Assembly: GCA_964503315.1 (NCBI GenBank)
Contig: CAZCZL010000014.1
Location: 1 to 64,000, forward strand
DNA length: 64,000 nucleotides
Direction of reading: 5' to 3'
Source: FEB-12 sp964503315
GTDB lineage: Bacteria; Zixibacteria; MSB-5A5; GN15; FEB-12
Part shown: positions 17,297 to 25,990 of the stretch, one piece after another
Layout: the number at the start of each line of letters is the position of its first letter
Numbering within the stretch: the first letter of the stretch is position 1
Position numbers and translations under genes: made by a program
The notes under the pieces: generated by a model
What the model was told of the DNA's origin: nothing
Databases searched by the model: none
The model's input: the letters and a program-made list of their open reading frames with translations, nothing else

Positions 17297-20200
17297 TCAG
17301 CATCCAGGCACAAAAGTCGCGCTGCCAGGAACGGTCATGTAGGCGACCATCTTCGACAGATCCGTCAGATCGATCTTGCAGTCACCCGTCACATCTCCCA
17401 CCAACTTCGGCTCGATCGTCGCGCCGCCCCCCGTGAGGTACGAGATCAACATCGACAAGTCAGTAAGGTCGGTATTGTGCGAGTGGTTGATATCCCCTAA
17501 TCGCCATGTCCAGAACGACGCAGTCACCGAGGTCGACATCAACCCGCCGCGATCGCGCGCTGTGATCCGCCAGTAATAACGTGTTCCAAACGCGAGTGAA
17601 TCTGTGAATTGATGCGGCGAAGACAGAAGGTCCGCCGCCGTCAATGGCGAACTGAATCCGGCGTTGTCGTCGAGTTCGATCGTATACTTGACCGTATCCA
17701 TCGGATCGAAATCTATCGATGGTGACCAGCTCAGGCTTGGTTTCAACGCAAACACAGGCAACCCCGTCGGCGCGTTCGGCGCCAGGCCCGTCGCGGCACT
17801 TGGCGTGCTGGGGAACTGATCAAGCCAGAACGACCGCACGTCTGCCCAGCTTGAATACTCATATCCATCGTAGGCGCGTACCCGCCAGAAATAATGAAAA
17901 TTCTCCGTTAGATTCTGCGGCGCAATATCCAGACTAGTTGAGCCGCTGTTGACCAACGCCGCCTGCGAGGTCGCGGCGGAGTCGTAATAGACCCCATACT
18001 GGTACGTGATCGGATCGGATTCATTGTCAGTCACCGGTTGAATGGTCAACAAAGCGGGAGTCCCCGTGATCACTCCCCCTTCCGCCGGCGAAAGTAGGCT
18101 CGGTATCCCCGGACTGCTGTTGAACACCAAGCTGCTTTGGTACCAGTCCGACCAGGCAAACCCGTTGTGCGTCCGCACCCGCAGATAACAGGTCGAACCG
18201 TCTGCAAGCGAACTGCCTCCATAGACAACCGTCGTATCCGGGCCAACAAGCATGGATGGATCCCACAGCTCCGCCGTCAGCCAGTCAGTATCGGTACCGA
18301 CCTCAATCTCCGCGGAATCCTGCGTATTGAGACCCGCGGCGAAATAACTCCACGCCAATGTCGGCGTATTGTTCAACACGTGTGTCTGATTTTCGCCTAC
18401 CGCCACCAATCGGGTCACCTCAGGGGCCGACACAGTAAAGGTCGAATCATCAAAGAAACGCAGAATACGCGAGGTCAGCGTATCCCGATGCGCATACCCG
18501 CCAGCCGTATCGGTATAGCTCATCGCCTCTATCGGGAATGACAGGAACACCGTCTTGTAACTGCCGCTGTACATCACCCCGGCATGCCCCAGATAGGGAG
18601 TGCCGGTGAACAAGTTGGTCGTCTCAAACGCCAGCAAGCCGTCATCGGTCGGATTTACCCGTTGCTGGCGTTTCATATTCGATGGCGTCCCCGGCGCAAA
18701 GACGTAGCGAGTATTCTCGGACAGCGGGTTTCCTGGAACACCATAGAAGAAGTTCGCGTACGACACGGAGTCGCGGAAGCGGACTTTGAAATAATCGCGC
18801 ATGAAAGCGGAATCGAGCACATGGAGTTGCGCCGCCGCGGTCGCGCTGGCCAATACCAGATTCCCGCCGCCATCCAGATACGACTTCATGTTGGCGACGT
18901 CAGTCGATGTCAACACGCCGGTCGGCTTCTGACCGCTCATCCAGAACACATAATCAAACTGGGAAAGCGTCGCCGCCGAGGGGGATCCTGATGTCTTGTG
19001 ATGCATCGCCTGAGGCAGTCGCAGACCAGTGAACGACCGCGATAGCTCCAACTCCACCGCCGCGCCGGCATCGTCATCGACGATCAGAATATTTGGCATC
19101 CCGACCGACTGTTGGAAAGTAAAGACCTGCGAATATGCCTCATCCCCACTCCCGTTCACCGAGTCGGCGGTAATGGTCAGTGTAAAATCAGAGATGGTCG
19201 GCGTCGTCCCCGGCGCCACGGTGAAGGTCACCGGATTGTTGGTCACGACCGACGCAACGGACTTAAGTAACTGCGAAGATTGCAGCGTGTGATTATTGAT
19301 GAACTGAACATCCGGATTGTCTGTCGTCACTTCCATCCGCCAGTTATAGGCGTTCCGCATGGAGTTCTTCAGGCGGCAGCGGATCTCCACAGTCTCCCCA
19401 GGCTCCAAAAATCCATCCCCATCTCCACCCGCCGCGTCGGAGATCACCAGGGAATCGCTCCCGGTATACACAATGGCCGGCCGTGAGAAAGTATAATCCA
19501 GGTCAGCGTACATGATCGAATCTGAATCAGTGATATCCCATACACCTACCTCGGTCACCTTGTTGCCGACATTCCCTTTTGAATTGGGCACACTCTGGTC
19601 ATGGAACGCTCGATTGTTGGTCGACCCGGGGAATGGATCAGCGGCATCGCCGCCGCTTCCGCCAAGCGCCAGACCATTTAATCCATCGGCCTGCTCGAGC
19701 GCCACCATATAGCGAAGGTAGTTGTTATTGCTTGAGACATTCTCATCCACATGGAAGATGCAAAGTCCATGTCCCGGCAGCGCGACGTCAAATCCGTATG
19801 GTTGACGGTTCTCCACCAGCCAGTACTCGCGACCACTGACGATATTGGTATCCTTGATCTGATACACCACCGGATTGTATTCAACCGCGGGAAACGCGAC
19901 GGAATCAAGATTGGTGGTGACATCGACGACCGTGACAAACCCGAGTTTCTTCTTGCACCATGCATCCAGCGATGACGGATACCGGCTCCCGCCGTTGTAG
20001 CTTCCTCCTGCCATCAATGACCAACCGCCCAATCCTTCCGAAGTCGGTGGATCATAGTCGGTATCATACAGATCAGGCAATCCAAGGACATGCCCATGCT
20101 CGTGCGTGAATACACCGATCGGGGTTAACCCGCCGCCGGATTCCTCCGGATTGACGGTATAGGGTCCGAGGCGCACGCCATCCAGGATCGGCGAGCCGGA

Positions 20201-20887
20201 TATCTGCGATTTGTGCGACCAGATACCATACGCGCCGCTTTCCGCACCCGCTCCCGGATGCACGATCACCACGCCGTCGACGTTCTGTCCATCCGACGCG
20301 AACCGGCTGAAATCAATATCGTTGTTCGCCGCGAAAACCGCATCACGAGCGAGAATGCTTCCCATACTCAGGCCATCATTATCGCCTACATAATACGCAT
20401 ACGTATTGGGCATCCGATACCAGCCGTAGATCTCCCCTTTGATATACGTCGAGCCATAGGAGTTTTCGAGATAGAAGTCGGTCATCGAGCCGGTCGGATT
20501 ATGGATCGGATCGGTATCCCGATTAGAGAAGAGCAGTGAATCAAAGTCCGCCGGAGTGGCCGCGATTGATTGCGCGTCCCATACCCAATCGGAGAAGTCG
20601 ACCAGGATCACCACAGCCATCACTGTATCCACGGCGGTTCCTGTCGACGCCGGTTTTACCCGATGGATACGTTCGAGCACGGATGGCTCTTCCGGTGCGC
20701 ACCCGCCGGCCTCTTTGAAGGCCCGAAGGTTCGCCATTTTCTGCTCAAAGATCCCCTCAGATTTCCATTTGGCGATCGCCTCAGGTGAGGGTGGTACCGC
20801 CAGAGATGCTTCGATGAGGAGCAACACGGCCAAAAATACAAAAAACGTCAGTCTGCTCCCCGCATAGTAGTTCATTCGTACTGTCAT
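17297..20887 (-). CDS. Secreted M6-family (immune inhibitor A-like) metalloprotease with FnIII and dockerin-like modules
   Basis: The 1196-residue exported protein has a signal peptide to about residue 30 and an M6 peptidase domain. The zinc motif is HEHGH (262-266), followed by GLPDLYD and the Met-turn-like GGWSLMAGG. After it come beta-rich modules, a segment resembling a flavodoxin/GATase-like fold (NILIVDDDAGAAVELELSR, about residues 600-720), several fibronectin-III/Ig-like repeats, and two dockerin-like repeats (DLTDLSMLISYLT, DLTDLSKMVAYMT). It is likely a cell-surface or secreted protease. The dockerin-like end matches that of the neighbouring papain-like protease. Start ATG 20887, with GGGGA upstream. 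Confidence 0.9.
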   Translation of the reverse strand: MTVRMNYYAGSRLTFFVFLAVLLLIEASLAVPPSPEAIAKWKSEGIFEQKMANLRAFKEAGGCAPEEPSVLERIHRVKPASTGTAVDTVMAVVILVDFSDWVWDAQSIAATPADFDSLLFSNRDTDPIHNPTGSMTDFYLENSYGSTYIKGEIYGWYRMPNTYAYYVGDNDGLSMGSILARDAVFAANNDIDFSRFASDGQNVDGVVIVHPGAGAESGAYGIWSHKSQISGSPILDGVRLGPYTVNPEESGGGLTPIGVFTHEHGHVLGLPDLYDTDYDPPTSEGLGGWSLMAGGSYNGGSRYPSSLDAWCKKKLGFVTVVDVTTNLDSVAFPAVEYNPVVYQIKDTNIVSGREYWLVENRQPYGFDVALPGHGLCIFHVDENVSSNNNYLRYMVALEQADGLNGLALGGSGGDAADPFPGSTNNRAFHDQSVPNSKGNVGNKVTEVGVWDITDSDSIMYADLDYTFSRPAIVYTGSDSLVISDAAGGDGDGFLEPGETVEIRCRLKNSMRNAYNWRMEVTTDNPDVQFINNHTLQSSQLLKSVASVVTNNPVTFTVAPGTTPTISDFTLTITADSVNGSGDEAYSQVFTFQQSVGMPNILIVDDDAGAAVELELSRSFTGLRLPQAMHHKTSGSPSAATLSQFDYVFWMSGQKPTGVLTSTDVANMKSYLDGGGNLVLASATAAAQLHVLDSAFMRDYFKVRFRDSVSYANFFYGVPGNPLSENTRYVFAPGTPSNMKRQQRVNPTDDGLLAFETTNLFTGTPYLGHAGVMYSGSYKTVFLSFPIEAMSYTDTAGGYAHRDTLTSRILRFFDDSTFTVSAPEVTRLVAVGENQTHVLNNTPTLAWSYFAAGLNTQDSAEIEVGTDTDWLTAELWDPSMLVGPDTTVVYGGSSLADGSTCYLRVRTHNGFAWSDWYQSSLVFNSSPGIPSLLSPAEGGVITGTPALLTIQPVTDNESDPITYQYGVYYDSAATSQAALVNSGSTSLDIAPQNLTENFHYFWRVRAYDGYEYSSWADVRSFWLDQFPSTPSAATGLAPNAPTGLPVFALKPSLSWSPSIDFDPMDTVKYTIELDDNAGFSSPLTAADLLSSPHQFTDSLAFGTRYYWRITARDRGGLMSTSVTASFWTWRLGDINHSHNTDLTDLSMLISYLTGGGATIEPKLVGDVTGDCKIDLTDLSKMVAYMTVPGSATFVPGC

Positions 20888-21227
20888 GGTTTCCCCGACA
20901 AGAGAGGTAAACGGTTGTTCTCCGCTAAAGGTAGCCGATTTTCCATATGTGTCAACGATATAACCACGGCCCGCCGAGACTTGTTCTCTTCGACAAGCCG
21001 CATTTCAATAGTATCGGCGACCCGCCTGATTCACAGAGGGGGAAACCCGACATTTCGTACTTCGGCTGTCGCCGCCCTATCTCGTTGTAGCACTGAAATA
21101 AAGGTCGGGTCAAAAGACTCAATTTTCCGAGCGACAGACAGGAAAATGGAGTAAGCGAGCCAAACTGGTCGGGCCCGAGCGTGCCTATTTTGCTCTGTCG
21201 CCGAGTCCCCTAACCGACTCTCAGGCT
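20888..21227. other. Intergenic region without a recognisable gene
   Basis: This divergent intergenic stretch lies between the M6 protease gene and the histidine kinase gene. No RNA gene or conserved ORF can be recognised; short reading frames here lack a ribosome site and have no family features. The sigma-28-like promoter at 21228-21254 closes the region. Confidence 0.6.
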
Positions 21228-21254
21228 TAAAGTATCCGCTCGGCCTTCCGATAT
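21228..21254 (+). promoter_or_regulatory. Sigma-28 (FliA)-like promoter upstream of the histidine kinase
   Basis: TAAAGTAT (21228-21235), an 11-bp spacer, then TCCGATAT (21247-21254) matches the flagellar sigma consensus TAAAGTTT-N11-GCCGATAA at seven of eight and six of eight positions with the exact spacer. Transcription would start near 21262, about 37 bases before the first possible start codon of the kinase gene. Confidence 0.5.
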
Positions 21255-21298
21255 CCTGTGTAGGGAATGAACAGTGGGTCCGGGACGGCTCCGGGCTT

Positions 21299-23227
21299 GT
21301 GCCGCGTATGTATCCATTCACGTCAGACCACAGCCAGATGAAACTATTGAGTGTGCGCCCCAACCTTTCGGCCTGGAAAATTGCCGGTATCTACGCCATC
21401 GCGGGATACCTCTGGATCCTCTTTTCCGATCGCATTCTTCAGGGTCTCACCAACGATGCTGCCGCGCTTACCACGTTGCAGACTTACAAGGGCTGGTTTT
21501 ATGTCGCCATGACCGCCCTCCTGGTTCAAGTGTTGGTGAAACGACGTCTGGCCGCCATCAAGCAGGTTCAGATGGTCTTGCAGGAACGCGAGGTCAGATT
21601 CCGCAGACTCTTCGAGAATTCCCCCGTCCCGTTGGTCGAAGCCGACATGTCCCAGCCGTTCCTGCAAATCAATAAACTGCACAAGTCAGGTGTCTCAGAT
21701 ATTTGCGCCTACTTGCGCGACAACCCGGACATAGACCGGCAGATCGCGTCATTCGTCGTCATCCGCGAGGTCAATCAGGCCGCCGCGACCCTTTTCCACG
21801 CGGAATCTCCCGAGCTGCTCAAAGGCATGATCGGTAACGTCCGCAGCGAAGGCCTTTATCAGTTGGCGCGCGAGCTTCTCTGTAAGTTCGATACCGGCGC
21901 TACTCGCTATCAGACCGAAGCGACTATGATGACGCTTTCCGGTGAGCCGATGACGCTGCTGGTATCCGCGACGTTGGCACCGGGGAACGAATCAAATTGG
22001 GAGAAGGTCATCATCTCAATGGCCGACCTCACCGCCCACCGCAAAGCGGAAGCCGAACAGGCGCGCCTCGAAGCTCAGTTGCGTCAGGCTCAGAAAATGG
22101 AATCGATCGGCGCGTTGGCCGGCGGTATCGCGCATGACTTCAACAACATTCTTACCCCGCTCTGTGGCTATACGGACTTGGCGCTCGAGGATCTCCCCGC
22201 CGACAGCCCAGTTCGTGAGGATATCGAGCAGGTCCAGAAGGCCGCCAACCGCGGCAAAGATCTGGTCAAACAGATATTGAGCTTCAGCCGACGGTCCGAC
22301 CAGCAGAAAGCGGTCATCGATCTCCGCGTCATCGTCAAGGAGACCGCCAAACTGCTGCGGGCCTCGCTCCCCCCCACTATCGATATTCAACTTGATCTCG
22401 AAGACGGGATAGGCAAGATCTCCGCCGATCCGACGCAGATACACCAGGTGCTGATGAATCTCTGCACGAACGCTTTCCAAGCCATGAAAGAAAGCGGCGG
22501 ACAGATCTCCATCAGTTTACGCCAGGTCCGCCTGAGTGATTCGTCCACTCCTCACCTCGCCTCCGGTGAGTATCTCGCCTGCGCGGTCACCGACACCGGC
22601 TGTGGTATCCCGCCGGAAAATCAGGAGCGCATCTTCGAGCCGTTTTTTACCACCAAAGAGGCCGGCGAAGGGACCGGACTCGGGCTATCCGTTTCCCATG
22701 GCATCGTCGTCTCCCACGGCGGCACGATCACGTGCACCAGCCAGCCATTTGTTGGCTCGACCTTCACTGTCTATCTTCCGGTGACCGCGGATGTTGAGGC
22801 GATGTCCCGTGTTCCCGCAAACGCCGAATTGGATGGTCGTGAATCTCTGCTTATTGTCGATGATGACCCCATTGTCGCGCAGACCGCCATTGAAATGCTC
22901 ACCCGTCGCGGATACACTGTCCGCTATTGCGCGTCTCCGCTCGAAGCATTGGATTTGTTGCAGGATCGCTCCAACGCCATCGATCTGGCTATCTTCAATC
23001 AGGCCATGCCCAAGATCAGCGGTCTCCGTCTGGCAGAGACAGTTCGCGCCTATCGACCGGATCTTCCTATCGCCATGTTGACTGGATTTGGTAAAGGATT
23101 GGAAACTGAGCTGTTGGAAAGGTCAGCCATCCATGTCGTGATCGCCAAGCCATTCACTTCGACTGAAATTGCGCAGGGAGTACGTATCGCGCTGGCGAAA
23201 CGACCCGTCCCGGTTACCGCTCGATAA
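21299..23227 (+). CDS. Hybrid histidine kinase with PAS-like domain and Asn-substituted receiver domain
   Basis: The 642-residue protein has two N-terminal membrane helices (about 25-45 and 65-80), a PAS-like domain (about 100-245), then HisKA with phosphoacceptor His279 (GGIAHDFNNIL) and an HATPase domain (NLCTNAFQAM, DTGCGIPPE, GTGLGLSVSHG). A C-terminal receiver domain (about 515-635) keeps the acidic pocket (DDD at 521-523), Thr595 and Lys617, but the phosphoacceptor position is Asn567 (AIFNQAMP) where Asp is expected. The kinase should autophosphorylate but not pass phosphate to its own receiver. GTG 21299 is used as start; ATG 21308 or 21338 are possible. No separate response regulator is adjacent. 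Confidence 0.88.
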   Translation: MPRMYPFTSDHSQMKLLSVRPNLSAWKIAGIYAIAGYLWILFSDRILQGLTNDAAALTTLQTYKGWFYVAMTALLVQVLVKRRLAAIKQVQMVLQEREVRFRRLFENSPVPLVEADMSQPFLQINKLHKSGVSDICAYLRDNPDIDRQIASFVVIREVNQAAATLFHAESPELLKGMIGNVRSEGLYQLARELLCKFDTGATRYQTEATMMTLSGEPMTLLVSATLAPGNESNWEKVIISMADLTAHRKAEAEQARLEAQLRQAQKMESIGALAGGIAHDFNNILTPLCGYTDLALEDLPADSPVREDIEQVQKAANRGKDLVKQILSFSRRSDQQKAVIDLRVIVKETAKLLRASLPPTIDIQLDLEDGIGKISADPTQIHQVLMNLCTNAFQAMKESGGQISISLRQVRLSDSSTPHLASGEYLACAVTDTGCGIPPENQERIFEPFFTTKEAGEGTGLGLSVSHGIVVSHGGTITCTSQPFVGSTFTVYLPVTADVEAMSRVPANAELDGRESLLIVDDDPIVAQTAIEMLTRRGYTVRYCASPLEALDLLQDRSNAIDLAIFNQAMPKISGLRLAETVRAYRPDLPIAMLTGFGKGLETELLERSAIHVVIAKPFTSTEIAQGVRIALAKRPVPVTAR

Positions 23228-23632
23228 TCAGCTCTCGACGCGAATCGCTTCCTGCGGGAAACGCTTGTTCGCCAAATGCCCCCCAACATACACCCCCAGA
23301 AGCCCGACCAGTATTTGCGTGACCAAATACCAGACAGGTTGCTTGTCAATATTGGCCGCCAGCGTAACCAAACCGATAAACAGCACGACTAGAGCCAACG
23401 CATGTATATGTTTGATGCGTGAGCCACGGCAGATCACAATTGTTACTCCCGCTCCAATGGCCGCGGCGGCTAGCCCAAACAGCTGAATCACAACTACCCA
23501 TGGAATACTTGGCAGCATATCCGGTTGCGGAAAGGCACTCGGAAAGATGATCGCGATCAGCAGGAAAAACAACATGATCAGGAGCAGCATCGCCACATAG
23601 CCCGACACAACTGCAATTACGCTACGTAACAT
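23228..23632 (-). CDS. Small four-helix membrane protein of unknown function
   Basis: The 134-residue protein has four hydrophobic segments: residues 5-30 (SVIAVVSGYVAMLLLIMLFF), 44-66, 76-92 and 102-122. It has no recognised family motif. The start ATG 23632 has GGAG about 8 bases upstream, and the coding frame is clean, so it looks real. It is convergent with the histidine kinase gene (stops adjacent). Function unknown. Confidence 0.7.
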   Translation of the reverse strand: MLRSVIAVVSGYVAMLLLIMLFFLLIAIIFPSAFPQPDMLPSIPWVVVIQLFGLAAAAIGAGVTIVICRGSRIKHIHALALVVLFIGLVTLAANIDKQPVWYLVTQILVGLLGVYVGGHLANKRFPQEAIRVES

Positions 23633-23753
23633 CTTCTCGTCTCCACCTGTCGATTTCTGTCGGTGCAGTCACAGCTTTCCGGTCACATTCTCGATCGGTT
23701 ACACAAAGTCACCGCTGCTCATAGATAGTGTATGGTTCGAAAAGAGAATAGAG

Positions 23754-23781
23754 AAAAAATCTCCCGGCCGATAGGGGCCGG
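23754..23781 (-). terminator. Weak intrinsic terminator after the basic-tail protein gene
   Basis: A CCGGCC/GGCCGG stem (23764-23769 with 23776-23781) with a 6-base loop is followed on the minus strand by GAG and then six U. It sits 11 bp past the stop at 23792. Confidence 0.55.
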
Positions 23782-23791
23782 AAAAATGAGG

Positions 23792-24379
23792 TCAGGTCGG
23801 TCGCTTGGCCAATCGCTTAAGTCGCTTGCTGCCCGATGCTTCGCGGCCCGCCATCTTCCGTCCGCTGCCGGACGCCTTCGGCGGCTTCGTCCGTACTACC
23901 CGCGATTTATGCCCAGTCTTGCTGTTCAACTCCAGATAATTGGCAATGACAATATCCCAGTCAACAAACTGCAGTACTCCGGCCACCTCGCGAGCCACGA
24001 TCGCCGCTTTCCTTAACGATTCGACCTCCTCCGTGAGATCCAACTGCATCAGGAACTCCGGACGTTTGGTTACCTGGGCCAACGATGCGACGATGTACCG
24101 CTCAAGGTATCGTGCCGACGCGTACGCCTGCGGTGTCCTGGCCCGCCGCAGCGCCCGCTCTATCGTATGAAAGTTCTGCATCCGATAATTCAACGCCACG
24201 CGGAAACTGACCAGATATTCCCCGGTCAATCCGGGACGAACCGTTTCATCCCGCATATGCCCGAATATCTCCTGCACGCGTCGCAGCGCGTCACCGCCCG
24301 AGGCCGCTAACACCGTGGCCTGGCCGCAATTGCCTGAGAACTCAAGGACTACATCGCGATTGTGAAAGGTATAGGCCAT
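23792..24379 (-). CDS. Conserved-looking protein with a basic C-terminal tail, function unknown
   Basis: The 195-residue soluble protein has a mostly helical body (residues 25-145; for example RVQEIFGHMRDETVRPG and YLERYIVASLAQVTKRPEFL). Its strongly basic, low-complexity tail runs from about residue 155 to 195 and is rich in Lys, Arg, Ser and Gly, suggesting nucleic-acid or other polyanion binding. I recognise no family. The start MAYTFHNRD at 24379 has AGTAGG directly upstream. A hairpin separates it from the flavin reductase gene upstream. Confidence 0.65.
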   Translation of the reverse strand: MAYTFHNRDVVLEFSGNCGQATVLAASGGDALRRVQEIFGHMRDETVRPGLTGEYLVSFRVALNYRMQNFHTIERALRRARTPQAYASARYLERYIVASLAQVTKRPEFLMQLDLTEEVESLRKAAIVAREVAGVLQFVDWDIVIANYLELNSKTGHKSRVVRTKPPKASGSGRKMAGREASGSKRLKRLAKRPT

Positions 24380-24391
24380 CCTACTAACAAT

Positions 24392-24413
24392 ATCGGCCGC
24401 CGAAGCGGCCGAT
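24392..24413 (-). terminator. UUCG-loop hairpin between flavin reductase and next gene
   Basis: ATCGGCCGC and GCGGCCGAT form a perfect 9-bp stem; on the minus strand the loop is the very stable UUCG tetraloop. It lies 28 bp past the flavin reductase stop. The following tract (ATATTGTT) is only moderately U-rich, so termination may be partial. Confidence 0.55.
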
Positions 24414-24441
24414 TTTATGGCCCAATTGTGACAGATTTGAC

Positions 24442-24921
24442 CTAGCCGAGATAGCGAAGTTTACTCCCCGATGTCGTCAGGATAGGGCTATCCTGATGCA
24501 TTTCGGCCGCTTTGACCTCTCCGAAAAAGACCGTATGGTTCCCTACCGTCACCTTGTTTACGGTCTTGCAGTCCAGGTACCCCAATGCCCCTTTGAGAAG
24601 CGGACTTCTGGTCACCGGCGATGAGTCCACTTCCGCGTGCGCCAGTTTCTGATACCCCGATTCCGCCGGTCCATAATACGCCTTGGCGAATTCGGCATGA
24701 TTTTCCGCGATCAAATTGACCACGAACCCGCCATGCTGATCGATCAGCCGCGACGATTGATGTTTGTTGTGCACAGCCATCGCGATGATCGGCGGCTCGG
24801 AACTGACTTGCGACACCCAACTCGCGGTGAACGCGTTGCCGCTAGTCCCCTCTCCCATCGTGACAATATACACTCCGTACTCGAGTTTCTTTAGCGCGGC
24901 GGTGATCTGCTTCTCCATCAT
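24442..24921 (-). CDS. Flavin reductase-like (FMN-binding split barrel) protein
   Basis: The 159-residue protein matches the flavin reductase-like domain: YIVTMGEGTSGNAFTASWVSQVSSEPPIIAMAVHNKHQSS at the start and VNLIAENHAEFAKAYYG, then TVFFGEVKAAE near the end. Such proteins reduce FMN/FAD with NAD(P)H or act as FMN-binding oxidoreductases, sometimes with bound iron partners. The length is typical of the small class. It lies 36 bp downstream of the radical SAM gene in the same orientation and may share its transcript. The substrate is not predictable. Confidence 0.85.
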   Translation of the reverse strand: MMEKQITAALKKLEYGVYIVTMGEGTSGNAFTASWVSQVSSEPPIIAMAVHNKHQSSRLIDQHGGFVVNLIAENHAEFAKAYYGPAESGYQKLAHAEVDSSPVTRSPLLKGALGYLDCKTVNKVTVGNHTVFFGEVKAAEMHQDSPILTTSGSKLRYLG

Positions 24922-24957
24922 CTCTCCATATCGGGCACATCTGCCCGTGCACTGGTG

Positions 24958-25941
24958 TCATCGTTCAAACGGATGCTCGAAAGTAAAATCAGGACGGTAG
25001 TTCACCGGGCTGTCCAGTTCCTGGACCCAGCCCCGGTGGAATCCGAGTCGATCGAATTCATCGAGCACCTCTTCGTATTCTTCCTGTAGTAACGTCCTCC
25101 CCAGCCGCGGATGTTTCGCCACCGCCGGGATCGGGTGATATTGCGACATCAGAGAAACATGCACGTCCGGAGAGAGTTCCTCGGCGATCCATCGCAGCAC
25201 CTTCTTGCTGTTCTCTATCTGCCCCGGCAATACCAGATGGCGAATGACCATTCCGAACTGGATGTACCCGTCGTCATCGAGATAGATATTCGGCCCCTTC
25301 TGGCGGAACATCTCCTTGATCGCGGCGGTCGCGTGGGTCACATAATTGTGCGTGTCGGAATAGGCGCCGCTCAGGCGATTCTCCATATACTTCAGATCCG
25401 GCAGATAGACATGGATGGATTCTTCAAATGACCGGATCGTCTCTGCTTTGTCGTAACTGCTGGTGTTGAACACAAAGATCGGCTCGCGCCCGCGGGCTTT
25501 AAGGGCGTTCATGATCACGCGAACCTGCGGGATGAAATGCGACGGCGACACAAAACCGACCGCGTGACAGCCAGAGTCTAGCAAAGTTTCTATCTGCGAG
25601 ATAATGTCCACCAGCTCAAGTTTGTTCTCTTCGATCGTCGCGTTACGCCGGCTTATTTGCCAGTTCTGGCAGTAAACGCACTGCATATTGCAGCGCGTGA
25701 AGAAGATATTACAGATGCCATGCTTGCCGGAAATGACCGGCTCTTCCCCCCGGTGCGCGCAAATGGACCCGACCGAAAACTCCATCCCGCTGTTGCAGAA
25801 CCCCAGCTTGTCGCCGGATCTATCCGCCTGACAGTTGCGCGGACACTGCGTGCAATTCTTCAGTACTTCCAACGGCTGCAGCAATTCCTGCCACTGGGAT
25901 GGCGTGAACAAATTCGTGGATGTAGGTGTGGGTCGGTCCAT
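24958..25941 (-). CDS. Radical SAM protein, PflX/PflA-related
   Basis: The 327-residue protein carries the radical SAM cluster motif CNMQCVYC (CxxxCxxC) at about residues 85-92 and an upstream Cys-rich region CTQCPRNC plus GFCNSG that fits the PflX-type (COG1313) family. That family is related to pyruvate-formate-lyase activating enzymes but has unknown substrates. The second half has the HVSLMSQYHPIP region typical of these proteins. It would use SAM and a 4Fe-4S cluster for radical generation. No glycyl-radical enzyme is encoded in the window. Confidence 0.85.
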   Translation of the reverse strand: MDRPTPTSTNLFTPSQWQELLQPLEVLKNCTQCPRNCQADRSGDKLGFCNSGMEFSVGSICAHRGEEPVISGKHGICNIFFTRCNMQCVYCQNWQISRRNATIEENKLELVDIISQIETLLDSGCHAVGFVSPSHFIPQVRVIMNALKARGREPIFVFNTSSYDKAETIRSFEESIHVYLPDLKYMENRLSGAYSDTHNYVTHATAAIKEMFRQKGPNIYLDDDGYIQFGMVIRHLVLPGQIENSKKVLRWIAEELSPDVHVSLMSQYHPIPAVAKHPRLGRTLLQEEYEEVLDEFDRLGFHRGWVQELDSPVNYRPDFTFEHPFER

Positions 25942-25990
25942 ATTTGCCTGGACCTAATATACGGAACGGCGGACCATCCCGCAAGGCGGC

